Origin: Actinomadura xylanilytica
GTDB lineage: Bacteria; Actinomycetota; Actinomycetes; Streptosporangiales; Streptosporangiaceae
Assembly (NCBI RefSeq): GCF_030283145.1
Contig: NZ_JASNWE010000008.1
Location: forward strand, 62,001 to 126,000
Reading direction: 5' to 3'
Length of the DNA: 64,000 nucleotides
In this document: positions 43,578 through 51,367 of the stretch, piece after piece
How the letters are laid out: each line of letters opens with the position of its first letter
Position numbering within the stretch: position 1 is the first letter of the stretch
Translations under genes and position numbers: made by a program
Notes under the pieces: generated by a model
Database searches by the model: none
Told to the model about the DNA's origin: nothing
What the model saw: the letters and a program-made list of their open reading frames with translations, nothing else

Positions 43578-43877
43578 TCAGTGTGATTTCTGCAATTCCG
43601 CGAGGGCGGCGCGCAGCCGCGCCTCGTCCACCCGCCAGAAGTCGTGCTGGACGCCGTTGATCAGCGTGACCGGGATCTGCTCCCAGTACTCCCGGGTGTC
43701 GTCCTCGGACCGCGTGATGTCGCGCTCGGTCCAGGCCACGCCGAGGTCGGCGGCGACCCGCTCGATCACCGTGCGGGCGTCGTCGCACAGGTGGCAGCCC
43801 GGCTTGCCGAGCAACGTGATCGTGATGTCCGCGCCGCCGGCCGTCCGGCTCGCCACCTCGTCCACCGGCCCGTTCAC
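43578..43877 (-). CDS. Glutaredoxin-family protein (DUF836-like)
   Basis: A 99-residue thioredoxin-fold protein with the redox motif GKPGCHLCDDA near residues 24-34 and the cis-Pro region EQIPVTLINGV near residue 66. The CxxC has His-Leu between the cysteines, as in actinobacterial glutaredoxin-like DUF836 proteins. It sits 7 nt after the membrane/ABM gene, so the two form an operon next to rex; the same order occurs in Streptomyces. Confidence 0.85.
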   Translation of the reverse strand: MNGPVDEVASRTAGGADITITLLGKPGCHLCDDARTVIERVAADLGVAWTERDITRSEDDTREYWEQIPVTLINGVQHDFWRVDEARLRAALAELQKSH

Positions 43878-43884
43878 CTGCGGC

Positions 43885-45219
43885 TCACCGCCGCTTCTCG
43901 GACGCGCTCGGCGGAGGGAGCGGCACCTTGCCCGCGCCGAGCCTCAGCTCGACGACGTTGGTGGCGAGCACGTGCGGACGCGACTCGGCCGTGAAGCGCT
44001 TGAGGTGCGGCAGCCGCCGGTGCGCGGCGAGCGCCGCCTCGTCGCGGAAGAGCTGGTAGAAGATCCGCTGCGGGGTGGGGGCGTTCACCACCTCGTGGCA
44101 GGCGAAGACCACCGTGTCGGGCTCGGCACCGCGGGCACCCTTGACCAGGTCGTCGGTCAGCCGGTCGAACGCGTCCTCCCGCCCCTCCAGCAGCGTGTAG
44201 ACGGTGATCTGCCCGCAGGCCGCGGAGAGGTCGCCGGCGCTCCGGCCCGGCGGACCGCCGGGGAGGGCACCGGGCAGCCCGGCCGGCAGCCCTGGGATAC
44301 CGGACGCGGCCTGGATCGCCTGCTCGGGCACCGGGGCGCTCCGCATGCCGTCGACCGTCGTCGGCGGCGGCGCCTCGGGGAACCGCATCTCCTCGGCCGC
44401 GGACGGATCGGGGAAGCGCAGGTCGCCCCGCTGGGGCGCGGGCATCCCCGCCGGGGCCGCGGCCGGCTCGGGCGGCGGCGGGGCGTTGTGGCCCTGCTCC
44501 TCGTAGCCCGTGGCCGGGTCCTCGCCGTCGAACGGCTCGCCGTCGTAGCCCTCGTCGTCGTACACCGGGATCGTGCGCATCGCGCCGTACCAGACCAGCC
44601 CGGCGGCGGCACCGAGCGCGATGACCGCGAGCGGGCCCGGCAGGAACCCCCGGGTGCCGCTCACCACCAGCACCCCGGCGAGCGCGACCAACGCGATCGG
44701 GATGAGCAGCTCGCCCGCCTCGCGGTCCTGCTTGCTCGCCAGCCACGCGGTGACCCCGGTGCACCCCACCAGCGCGATCACGGCGACCACGTGGCCGCCG
44801 TCGATCAGCAGCCGGGGCAGCGCGTCGTAGGTATCGCCGGGCTTGGGCAGCTTCTTGGCGAACGAGCCGGTCAGCGGGTCGACCATCAGGATGACCATCG
44901 CGACGACCGTGTACGACACCGCGAACAGCCACGCCGCGAAGCGCACCTGCACGTACCGCGCGATCAGCTCGATCATGCCGAGGGCCAGCCAGACCGGCCC
45001 GACCAGGGCCGCGCCGAGCTCCAGCACCCGGAACATCGGACCGTTGAAACCCGCGAAGAAGCCCACCGTCATCGCGGCCAGCGCGATGGAGAGCCCGACC
45101 AGGGTGAGGGACCAGGCGATCAGGTAGAGCAGCCGGTCCTTGTAGGCGCGCGTGACCAGCAACCCTGTGGCCGCCAGGGCCCCCAGGGTCGCCAGCAGCG
45201 CGAGAGCTCCGTCGACCAT
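43885..45219 (-). CDS. Seven-helix membrane protein with C-terminal ABM-like domain
   Basis: A 444-residue protein. Residues 1-235 contain about seven hydrophobic helices (from ALALLATLGALAATGLLVTR to LAVIALGAAAGLVWYG); residues 240-340 are a Pro/Gly/Ala-rich linker; the last 100 residues resemble an antibiotic-biosynthesis-monooxygenase/quinol-monooxygenase dimeric barrel (ITVYTLLEGREDAFDRL, IFYQLFRDEAALAAHR, HLKRF). The function is unknown; a membrane sensor or a quinone/heme-related oxidase partner is conceivable. The ATG at 45219 was chosen because 46 upstream codons enter the divergent bldN promoter region. Confidence 0.75.
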   Translation of the reverse strand: MVDGALALLATLGALAATGLLVTRAYKDRLLYLIAWSLTLVGLSIALAAMTVGFFAGFNGPMFRVLELGAALVGPVWLALGMIELIARYVQVRFAAWLFAVSYTVVAMVILMVDPLTGSFAKKLPKPGDTYDALPRLLIDGGHVVAVIALVGCTGVTAWLASKQDREAGELLIPIALVALAGVLVVSGTRGFLPGPLAVIALGAAAGLVWYGAMRTIPVYDDEGYDGEPFDGEDPATGYEEQGHNAPPPPEPAAAPAGMPAPQRGDLRFPDPSAAEEMRFPEAPPPTTVDGMRSAPVPEQAIQAASGIPGLPAGLPGALPGGPPGRSAGDLSAACGQITVYTLLEGREDAFDRLTDDLVKGARGAEPDTVVFACHEVVNAPTPQRIFYQLFRDEAALAAHRRLPHLKRFTAESRPHVLATNVVELRLGAGKVPLPPPSASEKRR

Positions 45220-45317
45220 CGCGCCCCATGGTGCCCGATGCGGGGCGCTGAGGGGTAACCACTCCTGCGAACACGTCCCGGAATAGTGTCCGCCGGGACA
45301 TCGCGAAGCGCCCGCCA

Positions 45318-45347
45318 TTGCCTGCCGTACCCGCCGGTACCTAGAGT
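45318..45347 (+). promoter_or_regulatory. Candidate bldN promoter
   Basis: TTGCCT (45318-45323) and TAGAGT (45342-45347) are separated by 18 bases, about 45 bases before the bldN ATG. The TAG of the -10 box is also an in-frame stop for bldN, which rules out a longer BldN protein from this locus. Confidence 0.5.
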
Positions 45348-45392
45348 GGCAACCCATGCCGGTGGTCGCGTAAGCCCCCCGAGGAGAGCCGC

Positions 45393-46016
45393 ATGAGCAG
45401 CCTGGCCATCAACGCCCAGGTCCTCACGCTTCCCCGCCACGCCCGGAGCGCGGACGCCGAAGACCGCGCCGAGATGCTGAAGGCGCTGGTCCTGCGGGCC
45501 AGGGACGGCGACGCTGACGCGTTCGGCCGCCTCTACGACCACTATGTCGACCTGGTCTACCGCTACGTCTACTACCGCGTCGGCGCGCACGCGCTGGCCG
45601 AGGACCTCACCAGCGAGACCTTCCTCAGGGCGCTGCGCCGGATGAGCGATTTCAACTGGCAGGGCAAGGACTTCGGGGCCTGGCTGGTGACGATCGCCCG
45701 TAACCTGGTGGCCGACCATTTCAAGTCCAGCCGCTACCGACTGGAGATCTGCACGGCCGAGCTGCTGGAGCCCGACCGTCTTCAGGAGGGACCCGAGCGG
45801 GCGGTGCTCGACTCGATGACGAACCGGACCCTCCTGACGGCCGTCCGGCAACTCGGTTCCGAGCAGCAGGAGTGCGTGGTGCTGCGCTTCCTGCACGGCC
45901 TCAGCGTGGCCGAGACCGCGCTGGTGATGGGCAAGAAGACCGGCGCGATCAAGGCCTTGCAGTATCGCGCCGTGCGGTCGCTGGCGCGGGCGCTGCCCGC
46001 CGATCTGCGCTACTGA
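45393..46016 (+). CDS. bldN: BldN-type ECF sigma factor
   Basis: A 207-residue ECF sigma factor. Region 2 reads FGRLYDHYVDLVYRYVYYRVG and LTSETFLRALRRMSDFNWQG, region 4 reads LGSEQQECVVLRFLHGLSVAETALVMGKKTGAIKALQYRAVRSLAR; both are close to Streptomyces BldN, which drives chaplin/rodlin and aerial development genes. The position beside the rex-hem cluster is also conserved. Only about 30 residues precede region 2, whereas Streptomyces BldN carries a pro-sequence of more than 80 residues that is removed by proteolysis. An in-frame stop at 45342 excludes an upstream start. A good ribosome binding site (GAGGAGAG) precedes the ATG. Confidence 0.9.
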   Translation: MSSLAINAQVLTLPRHARSADAEDRAEMLKALVLRARDGDADAFGRLYDHYVDLVYRYVYYRVGAHALAEDLTSETFLRALRRMSDFNWQGKDFGAWLVTIARNLVADHFKSSRYRLEICTAELLEPDRLQEGPERAVLDSMTNRTLLTAVRQLGSEQQECVVLRFLHGLSVAETALVMGKKTGAIKALQYRAVRSLARALPADLRY

Positions 46017-46111
46017 AACGATCTTCGTTCGGGGCGGCCCGAACCCGGCCGTAACCCCTCGTGCGGCCCGCTCGTTGTGCGGCTGGGAGAGCAATTTTCA
46101 GGGAACGTTGC

Positions 46112-46363
46112 ATGGGGCGGACAAAAAGGATGATCAAACTGCACGGTAGGAGCACCGCCGAGGACCGCAATCCGCTGAACCGGCTCCGCATGCAGATGCG
46201 CGAGGCCGACCCGGACCCCGTCTTCCGCGCCGTCCTGCGCGAACGGCTCGTGGCCGAGGCCGCCGACCGGAGTTCCGGCCGGAACGCCGATCGGAACACC
46301 GAACGGCGTGAGGACTATCGCATTCCCCGGCGGACCGGCGGGCACCGCGAGCCGGTTGACTAG
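46112..46363 (+). CDS. Small RsbN-like protein (candidate anti-sigma remnant)
   Basis: An 83-residue highly charged protein without a membrane segment. The stretch NRLRMQMREADPDPVFRAVLRERLVAEA resembles the cytosolic start of DUF5667/RsbN-type proteins that follow bldN in Streptomyces, where RsbN is a membrane anti-sigma factor several hundred residues long. Here the gene stops 10 nt before the next one, so the membrane and outer parts are absent. The ATG at 46112 follows AGGGA by seven bases; an ATG at 46130 is an alternative. It could still bind BldN, or be a decayed remnant. Confidence 0.55.
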   Translation: MGRTKRMIKLHGRSTAEDRNPLNRLRMQMREADPDPVFRAVLRERLVAEAADRSSGRNADRNTERREDYRIPRRTGGHREPVD

Positions 46364-46373
46364 GCTCTGGCCC

Positions 46374-47246
46374 ATGCGGCGATTCTGGCAGCGCGGCCGA
46401 GAGACCGACCACGTGAGCGCCGGGGAGGCCGCCGCCGCCGCGGCGACCGACCCCGGCCCGCTCCCCGCGCCCGACCCCTCGGCCGCGGCGTTCTTCGACG
46501 TCGACAACACGATGATGCGCGGCGCGTCGATCTACTACTTCGCGCGCGGGCTGGCCTCCCGCAAGCTGTTCACCCTGCGCGACCTGGCCATGTTCACCTG
46601 GGGCCAGGCCGCCTTCCGGCTGCGCGGCACCGAGAACTCCGAGCACATCGGCAGCGCCAAGGAGGCCGCGCTCGCCTTCGTGGCCGGGCAGAAGGTCGCC
46701 GGCATCGTCCAGCTCAGCGAGGAGATCTACGACGAGGTGATGGCCGACCGGATCTGGCACGGCACCCGGTCGCTGGCCCTCCAGCACCTGGACGCGGGCC
46801 AGCAGGTCTGGCTGGTCACCGCCACGCCGGTCGAGGTGGCGCGCACCATCGCGCGGCGGCTCGGCCTCACCGGCGCGCTCGGCACCGTCGCCGAGGCCCG
46901 CGACGGCCTCTACACCGGACGGCTCGTCGGCAACCTGCTGCACGGCCCCGCCAAGGCCGAGGCGGTGCGGGCGCTGGCCCAGCGCGAGGGCCTCGACCTG
47001 GCCCGCTGCTCGGCCTACAGCGACTCGATCAACGACCTGCCGATGCTGACCGCGGTCGGCCATCCGCACGCCGTCAATCCCGACTCCGACCTGCGCGACC
47101 ATGCCAAGGAACACGGCTGGCCGATCCACGACTTCCGGACCGGGCGCAAGGTCACCATGGTCGCGCTGCCCGCGGCCGCGGGCGCGGGCGCCCTGGCCGG
47201 CGGCGTCGCCGCGGGCATCGCCCTCCGCAAGCACTACCGCGGCTGA
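46374..47246 (+). CDS. HAD-IB family hydrolase (phosphoserine phosphatase-like)
   Basis: A 290-residue protein. Motif I is FFDVDNTMMRGAS near residues 42-54 (DVDNT replaces the usual DxDxT with the nucleophile Asp first), motif II is LVTATPVEV, and motif III/IV is AYSDSINDLPMLTAVGHPHAVNPD. A C-terminal hydrophobic patch (ALPAAAGAGALAGGVAAGIAL) is followed by a basic end, possibly a membrane anchor. Members of this family are often fused to or encoded by lysophospholipid acyltransferase genes; such an acyltransferase lies convergently next door. The substrate is uncertain. Confidence 0.87.
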   Translation: MRRFWQRGRETDHVSAGEAAAAAATDPGPLPAPDPSAAAFFDVDNTMMRGASIYYFARGLASRKLFTLRDLAMFTWGQAAFRLRGTENSEHIGSAKEAALAFVAGQKVAGIVQLSEEIYDEVMADRIWHGTRSLALQHLDAGQQVWLVTATPVEVARTIARRLGLTGALGTVAEARDGLYTGRLVGNLLHGPAKAEAVRALAQREGLDLARCSAYSDSINDLPMLTAVGHPHAVNPDSDLRDHAKEHGWPIHDFRTGRKVTMVALPAAAGAGALAGGVAAGIALRKHYRG

Positions 47247-47297
47247 GCTTCCCCTGGGGTGCCTGGCGGTGCCCCGGGACGGCGGGGCGGCGGCGAC

Positions 47298-48161
47298 TCA
47301 GAGGAACGCGGGGCCGCGGCGCAGGAGGGTGTCGTACAGCATCTGCTGGACGTTCTCCCGGACGTGGTCGGTGATGTTGAAGACCGTCATCGGGTCGTCG
47401 GCCGCGTCCGCGTCGTACTCCGCCAGCGACATCGGCTCGCCGAACTGGATCATCCACTTGGACGGCAGCGGCAGCAGCCCCGCCACGCCCAGCAGCGGGA
47501 ACGTCGGGGTGATCGGGAAGTAGGGCAGGCCGAGCAGCCGGGCCAGCGGGCGGAAGTCGGCGATCTTGGGGTAGATCTCCTCGGCCCCGACGATCGCCGC
47601 GGGGATGATCGGGACGCCGGCCCGCAGCGCGGTCTGCGCGATGCCGCCGCGGCCGAAGCGCTGGAGCTTGTAGCGGTCGGCGAACGGCTTGCCGACGCCC
47701 TTGAAGCCCTCCGGGAACACGCCGACCAGCTCCCCCTTGCCGAGCAGGCGCGCGGCGTCGGCGGGGCCGGCCAGGGTGTGCCCGGCCTTGCGCGACAGGT
47801 GGCCCAGCAGCGGCATCTGGTAGACGAGATCGGCGCCGAGCAGCCGCAGCCGCCGGTCGGCGCCGTCGTGCACCGCCACCGACAGCATGATCCCGTCGAG
47901 CGGCACGGTGCCCGAGTGGTTGGCGACGATCAGCGCGCCGCCCTTCTCGGGGACGTGCTCCAGCCCGAACACCTCGGTGCGGAACCAGTGCTCGTACAGC
48001 GCCCGCGCGACCGGGAGCAGGACCGTCCCGTTGAACTCGGGGTCGAAGCCGAACTCGTCGACCTCGTACTCGCCGGCGATGCGCCGCCGCAGGAACGCCA
48101 GCCCGGAGGCGATCTTGCGCTCCAGCCCGTCGTCGGACCGCTCCTCGCGGTGGGCGTTCAT
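47298..48161 (-). CDS. 1-acyl-sn-glycerol-3-phosphate acyltransferase-like protein
   Basis: A 287-residue PlsC-family acyltransferase. The catalytic motif is NHSGTVPLDG near residues 81-90 (here NHxxxxxD instead of the classical HxxxxD with one spacer difference), the substrate motif FPEGFKG lies near residue 150, and PIIPAAIVGAEE near residue 185 is the fourth block. It acts at the membrane in phospholipid or related lipid acylation; the exact acceptor is unknown. It lies downstream of the epimerase gene by 33 bp, so they are probably one operon. Confidence 0.87.
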   Translation of the reverse strand: MNAHREERSDDGLERKIASGLAFLRRRIAGEYEVDEFGFDPEFNGTVLLPVARALYEHWFRTEVFGLEHVPEKGGALIVANHSGTVPLDGIMLSVAVHDGADRRLRLLGADLVYQMPLLGHLSRKAGHTLAGPADAARLLGKGELVGVFPEGFKGVGKPFADRYKLQRFGRGGIAQTALRAGVPIIPAAIVGAEEIYPKIADFRPLARLLGLPYFPITPTFPLLGVAGLLPLPSKWMIQFGEPMSLAEYDADAADDPMTVFNITDHVRENVQQMLYDTLLRRGPAFL

Positions 48162-48194
48162 CCTCGCGGGCCTCCTCGTGAGCCGCCGGCCACC

Positions 48195-49232
48195 TCAGCC
48201 ACGGCCGATGAGGCCGGACAGCCGGTCGAAAAGGTGGAGCGGACCGCCGCGGCCGAGCTCCCGGGCCGAGACGAAGTCGGCGAACGCGGCGGCGGACTCG
48301 TACTTGGGCCGCCAGGCCAGCTCGTCGATCAGCGCGCCGGTGTCGATGACCCGGCCGTAGGTGAGCCAGCGCAGCAGCTCGGGTGAGAAGCCCGACAGCC
48401 CGGCGAACCGCCGCCCCATGTCGCCGATCGCCGACAGGGACGGAGCGGGCACCGGCAGGTACGGGCGGCCGGCCCGGCGCAGCGCCTGCGACAGCAGCAG
48501 GACGCCGTCGCCCGCCACGTTGAACCAGCCGGGATGGTCTTCGACGGTCATCCGGCGCAGCACCTCGACGCCGTCGTCCTCGTGCACGAACTGGAGGCGC
48601 GGATCGAAGCCGAGCACCGTCGGGACGACCGGCATGGTCAGGTAGCGGGTCAGCGGGGAGTCGACCCCCGGCCCGAGGAAGTTGGCGAAGCGCAGCACCG
48701 AGACGGTCAGATCGGAGCGGCGGCGGCACAGCCCCCGCACGTAGCCCTCGACCTCGACCGCGTCCTTGGCGTACCCGGAGGTGGGCGCCTCCACCGGCTC
48801 GTCGCGCTCGGTGAACACCGCCGGGTCCATCGGCGAGGAGCCGTAGACCGCGGCCGAGGACCGCACGACGAGCTTGCGCATGTCCGGCGACCGCTGGCAC
48901 GCCGCCAGCAGCTGCATCGTGCCGATGACGTTGAATTCCTTCACCTTCGCCCGCGGCACCGACGGGGAGGAGACCAGGTTCAGGTGCACCACCGTGTCGA
49001 CCTCGGCCGAGGAGATGACCTTGGCGATGCCCGGCGTGCGGATGTCGACGCGCACGAACTCGGTGCGCCCGAGCGACATCGAGGGTGGGACCGTGTCCAC
49101 GCCGATGACCCGCTCGATGCCCGGGTCGGCCTGGAGGGTGTTCGCGACCCGCGCCCCCAGGAAACGGGAGACGCCCGTGACTAGTACGACACGGGCCGCG
49201 GCGGCGGGCATGTAGGACACTGTGCGCCCCAC
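48195..49232 (-). CDS. NAD-dependent epimerase/dehydratase
   Basis: A 345-residue extended SDR protein. The cofactor motif is VLVTGVSRFLGARVA near residues 15-29, the SSAAVYG box near residue 125 supplies the catalytic Ser, and SGYAKDAVEVEGYV near residue 155 supplies the YxxxK. The central Gly pattern GxxxxxG is slightly atypical (GVSRFLG). The substrate is not predictable. The start is uncertain: GTG at 49232 or at 49220, or ATG at 49211, all give an intact Rossmann motif. Confidence 0.85.
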   Translation of the reverse strand: MGRTVSYMPAAAARVVLVTGVSRFLGARVANTLQADPGIERVIGVDTVPPSMSLGRTEFVRVDIRTPGIAKVISSAEVDTVVHLNLVSSPSVPRAKVKEFNVIGTMQLLAACQRSPDMRKLVVRSSAAVYGSSPMDPAVFTERDEPVEAPTSGYAKDAVEVEGYVRGLCRRRSDLTVSVLRFANFLGPGVDSPLTRYLTMPVVPTVLGFDPRLQFVHEDDGVEVLRRMTVEDHPGWFNVAGDGVLLLSQALRRAGRPYLPVPAPSLSAIGDMGRRFAGLSGFSPELLRWLTYGRVIDTGALIDELAWRPKYESAAAFADFVSARELGRGGPLHLFDRLSGLIGRG

Positions 49233-49257
49233 CCCTTACGGCTGAGTGGCCGGCGTC

Positions 49258-49356
49258 TTACTTCTTGTTGCGACGCTGGATGCGCGTCTTCTTGAGCAGC
49301 TTGCGGTGCTTCTTCTTCGCCATCCGCTTGCGGCGCTTCTTGATGACAGAGCCCAC
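49258..49356 (-). CDS. Tiny basic ribosomal protein (bS22 / AURKAIP1-COX24 type)
   Basis: A 32-residue, extremely basic protein beginning GSVIKKRRKRMAKKKHRK and ending RIQRRNKK. This is the near-invariant actinobacterial short protein annotated as 30S ribosomal protein bS22 or AURKAIP1/COX24-domain protein. The GTG start at 49356 gives exactly the family length. It is too short to be found by length filters and stands alone, with a 592-bp noncoding stretch upstream. Confidence 0.9.
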   Translation of the reverse strand: MGSVIKKRRKRMAKKKHRKLLKKTRIQRRNKK

Positions 49357-49948
49357 GAGACCTCGCTTGGCAAAAATCGGGTGTTGTGCAGGAGACGGGC
49401 GTAACGCATGCGAGCGTGGCTCGACGGGCGTACACAGTCCGCCGCCCAAGAGTACCGCTGTACTGGCGGCGGTCATGCCGCCGGTCACCCGCGGCGCCGT
49501 GACGGTCGCCCTGCGCGTCCTCCGAACGCCCCTCGCGCAGCCCTCTCACGGGCCTCGACGGGCCGTTCGGCGACGCCGTGCGGACCGCGGCGAGAACCCG
49601 TTCGCGACGGCCGGCGCCTCCGCCGGCATGAAGGGTCACCGGCGGGCACCGCCATCCGGCGGCTCCGCACGGTGCCTGTCCGGTACCGTCTCCGGCGCCC
49701 GGTGCGCCGCGGGCATCGGCGATGCCCCGGGCGCCCGGACACCGGTTCCGGCGGCCTGCCGGTCGCCGGCCGGTCTTCTTCCCTCGACGCGTCCCCGCTG
49801 GCGCGAGGACTGTTCCCCAGCTTCCGCCGCGGATCGCCAGATCCACGTCGGAGCCCCCTGCACGGCCGGGTTCGAGATCGGCGGCGAGGCGCACAGACTC
49901 TGCCCCGCCACCCTCCCCGGAACGTCCCCGCGAACGCGGGGGCGGACG
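49357..49948. other. Noncoding stretch without recognisable gene
   Basis: About 590 bp between the BldC-like gene and the tiny ribosomal protein gene, both on the minus strand. All open frames here are Arg/Pro/Gly-rich and lack ribosome binding sites. It must hold the promoter of the ribosomal protein gene; I see no repeat, RNA gene or strong terminator. Confidence 0.6.
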
Positions 49949-50152
49949 CTATCCGGCTTCGATGAACGCTTCGCGCAGGTAGTCGTGAACGGCCTGCTCG
50001 GGGACTCGGAACGAACGGCCCACGCGGATCGCGGGCAGCTCGCCTGAGTGGACGAGACGGTAGACGGTCATCTTGGACACCCGCATCACCGCCGCCACTT
50101 CGGCCACAGTCAGGAACCTGACCTCACTCAGAGGTCGCTCGCCTGAGCTCAT
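49949..50152 (-). CDS. BldC-like excisionase-family DNA-binding protein
   Basis: A 67-residue protein with one MerR/excisionase-type helix-turn-helix: VRFLTVAEVAAVMRVSKMTVYRLVHSGELPAIRVGRSFRV. It is a paralogue of BldC in size and fold, but the second helix (SKMTVYRLVHSG) and wing differ, matching the widely conserved actinobacterial small regulator found near AcuC-type genes. The ATG at 50152 gives MSSGERPLSEV. Its targets are unknown. A GTGA-N6-TCAC palindrome lies 42 nt upstream. Confidence 0.87.
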   Translation of the reverse strand: MSSGERPLSEVRFLTVAEVAAVMRVSKMTVYRLVHSGELPAIRVGRSFRVPEQAVHDYLREAFIEAG

Positions 50153-50500
50153 CGGACGCCCTCTTCCACACGTGCCGCGCACCGGCCCTTTGGGTGACTT
50201 TGATCACGCACGTGTACTTCCTCCAGCGTAAATCGTGTATCGGCAGTCGCAAGAGGGGAGTCCCATCCATTTCCGTGTCCCGTCCTGACCCCGCGGCCAC
50301 ACCTGGACTTCGGCACAGAGCGTGGACATGACGGCACCGGGCGTAGCGCGGCGAACGCTTGTGAGCCGAAACCACGCGACGACCTGCGACTCAGACGTCG
50401 CCGAAGGCTCCGCGCGGGCGCATGCGCCCCGAAGTGGCCGCCGCGTCACACATGGTGACGCTCCGTGTCCGGCTCCGCCGCCGGAACGGATGGACGGAGA
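50153..50500. promoter_or_regulatory. Upstream region of the BldC-like gene
   Basis: These 348 bp hold no credible gene. They contain GTGACTTTGATCAC at 50194-50207, a GTGA-N6-TCAC palindrome of the CRP-family type, and end at the 3' end of the phosphatase gene. No clear terminator is visible. Confidence 0.45.
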
Positions 50501-51367
50501 TCAGCCCAGGCCGGCGCGGGCGAGCAGGAACGCCGTCAACGGGGCGTAGTGCTGCGGGTATATGCCGTCGTCAAGGGGCACGACCACATCGATCTTGCCC
50601 TCGGCGGCGCCCGCGAACAGGGCCGGATCGTTACAGTCAGCGAAGCCCACGGTGTCGATCCCGGCCTGACCGGCGGCGCCCGCCCAGCCGTGGTCGGCGA
50701 TGGCCAGATCCGGCCAATCGCTCGATTCACTGGCGGACTCCACTCGGGCACCGGTATCGAACGCCCGGGTGCGGGGCGCCAGCGCGGCGAGCATCTCCTG
50801 CATCGCGTCCGGGTCGTGGGTGTGCTGCGTACGCCCGCCGTCGTCCTCCAGCATCGCCACGCCGCCCGGGGCGTAGACGAGCCGGCGCAGCTCGGTGGGC
50901 CCGTAGGCGATCGCCTGGTACGTCCAGCCGCCGGACGGCGTCAGCACCCGGCAGCCGCGTCCGGCCAGCGCGCGGGCCAGCGCCTGGTAGAGCGGGGTGA
51001 GGTTGGCCGGGTGCCCGGTGGCCAGCACCACGTTCTCGCGGCGGCGCGCGGCGAGCCCGACGCGGTCGCCCATCGCCTCCAGCGCGTCGATGGTCAGGTC
51101 GGGGTCGATGGTGTCGTCGCCGTACAGGTGCATCGGGTCGGGGTCGACGCCGCAGCGCTCGACCATCATCGCCAGCACCGTGCGCTCGGTCCACGCCGGG
51201 TCGAGTTCGAGGCCGAACTGGTAGTAGGGCAGCCCGTTCGCCATCCGCCGGAAGTGCAGCAGGTTGTTCTGCCGCGGGGTGGCCACACCACCGGCGATCA
51301 TCGTGCGGACCAGGTGGGCGCGCAGCTCCGCGCGGGTCGGCGCCGGCACCGCCGGCCCGCCGGTCAC
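50501..51367 (-). CDS. Phosphatase-annotated conserved actinobacterial protein
   Basis: A 288-residue soluble protein. Recognisable stretches are TPRQNNLLHFRRMANGLPYYQFGLELD at the start, VVLATGHPANLTPLYQALA near residue 115, and IADHGWAGAAGQAGIDTVGFADCNDPALF near residue 230. Homologues next to acuC-like genes in actinobacteria are annotated as phosphatases, but I cannot point to a catalytic motif, so the activity is unproven. GTG at 51367 overlaps the acuC stop (GTGA), so the two are translationally coupled. Confidence 0.7.
   Translation of the reverse strand: MTGGPAVPAPTRAELRAHLVRTMIAGGVATPRQNNLLHFRRMANGLPYYQFGLELDPAWTERTVLAMMVERCGVDPDPMHLYGDDTIDPDLTIDALEAMGDRVGLAARRRENVVLATGHPANLTPLYQALARALAGRGCRVLTPSGGWTYQAIAYGPTELRRLVYAPGGVAMLEDDGGRTQHTHDPDAMQEMLAALAPRTRAFDTGARVESASESSDWPDLAIADHGWAGAAGQAGIDTVGFADCNDPALFAGAAEGKIDVVVPLDDGIYPQHYAPLTAFLLARAGLG

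Noticed and set aside
47250..47297. Hairpin GGGGTGCC...GGTGCCCC between convergent HAD and acyltransferase genes
   Set aside because: Pairing needs two G-U pairs and the loop is short; too weak to call a terminator with confidence.
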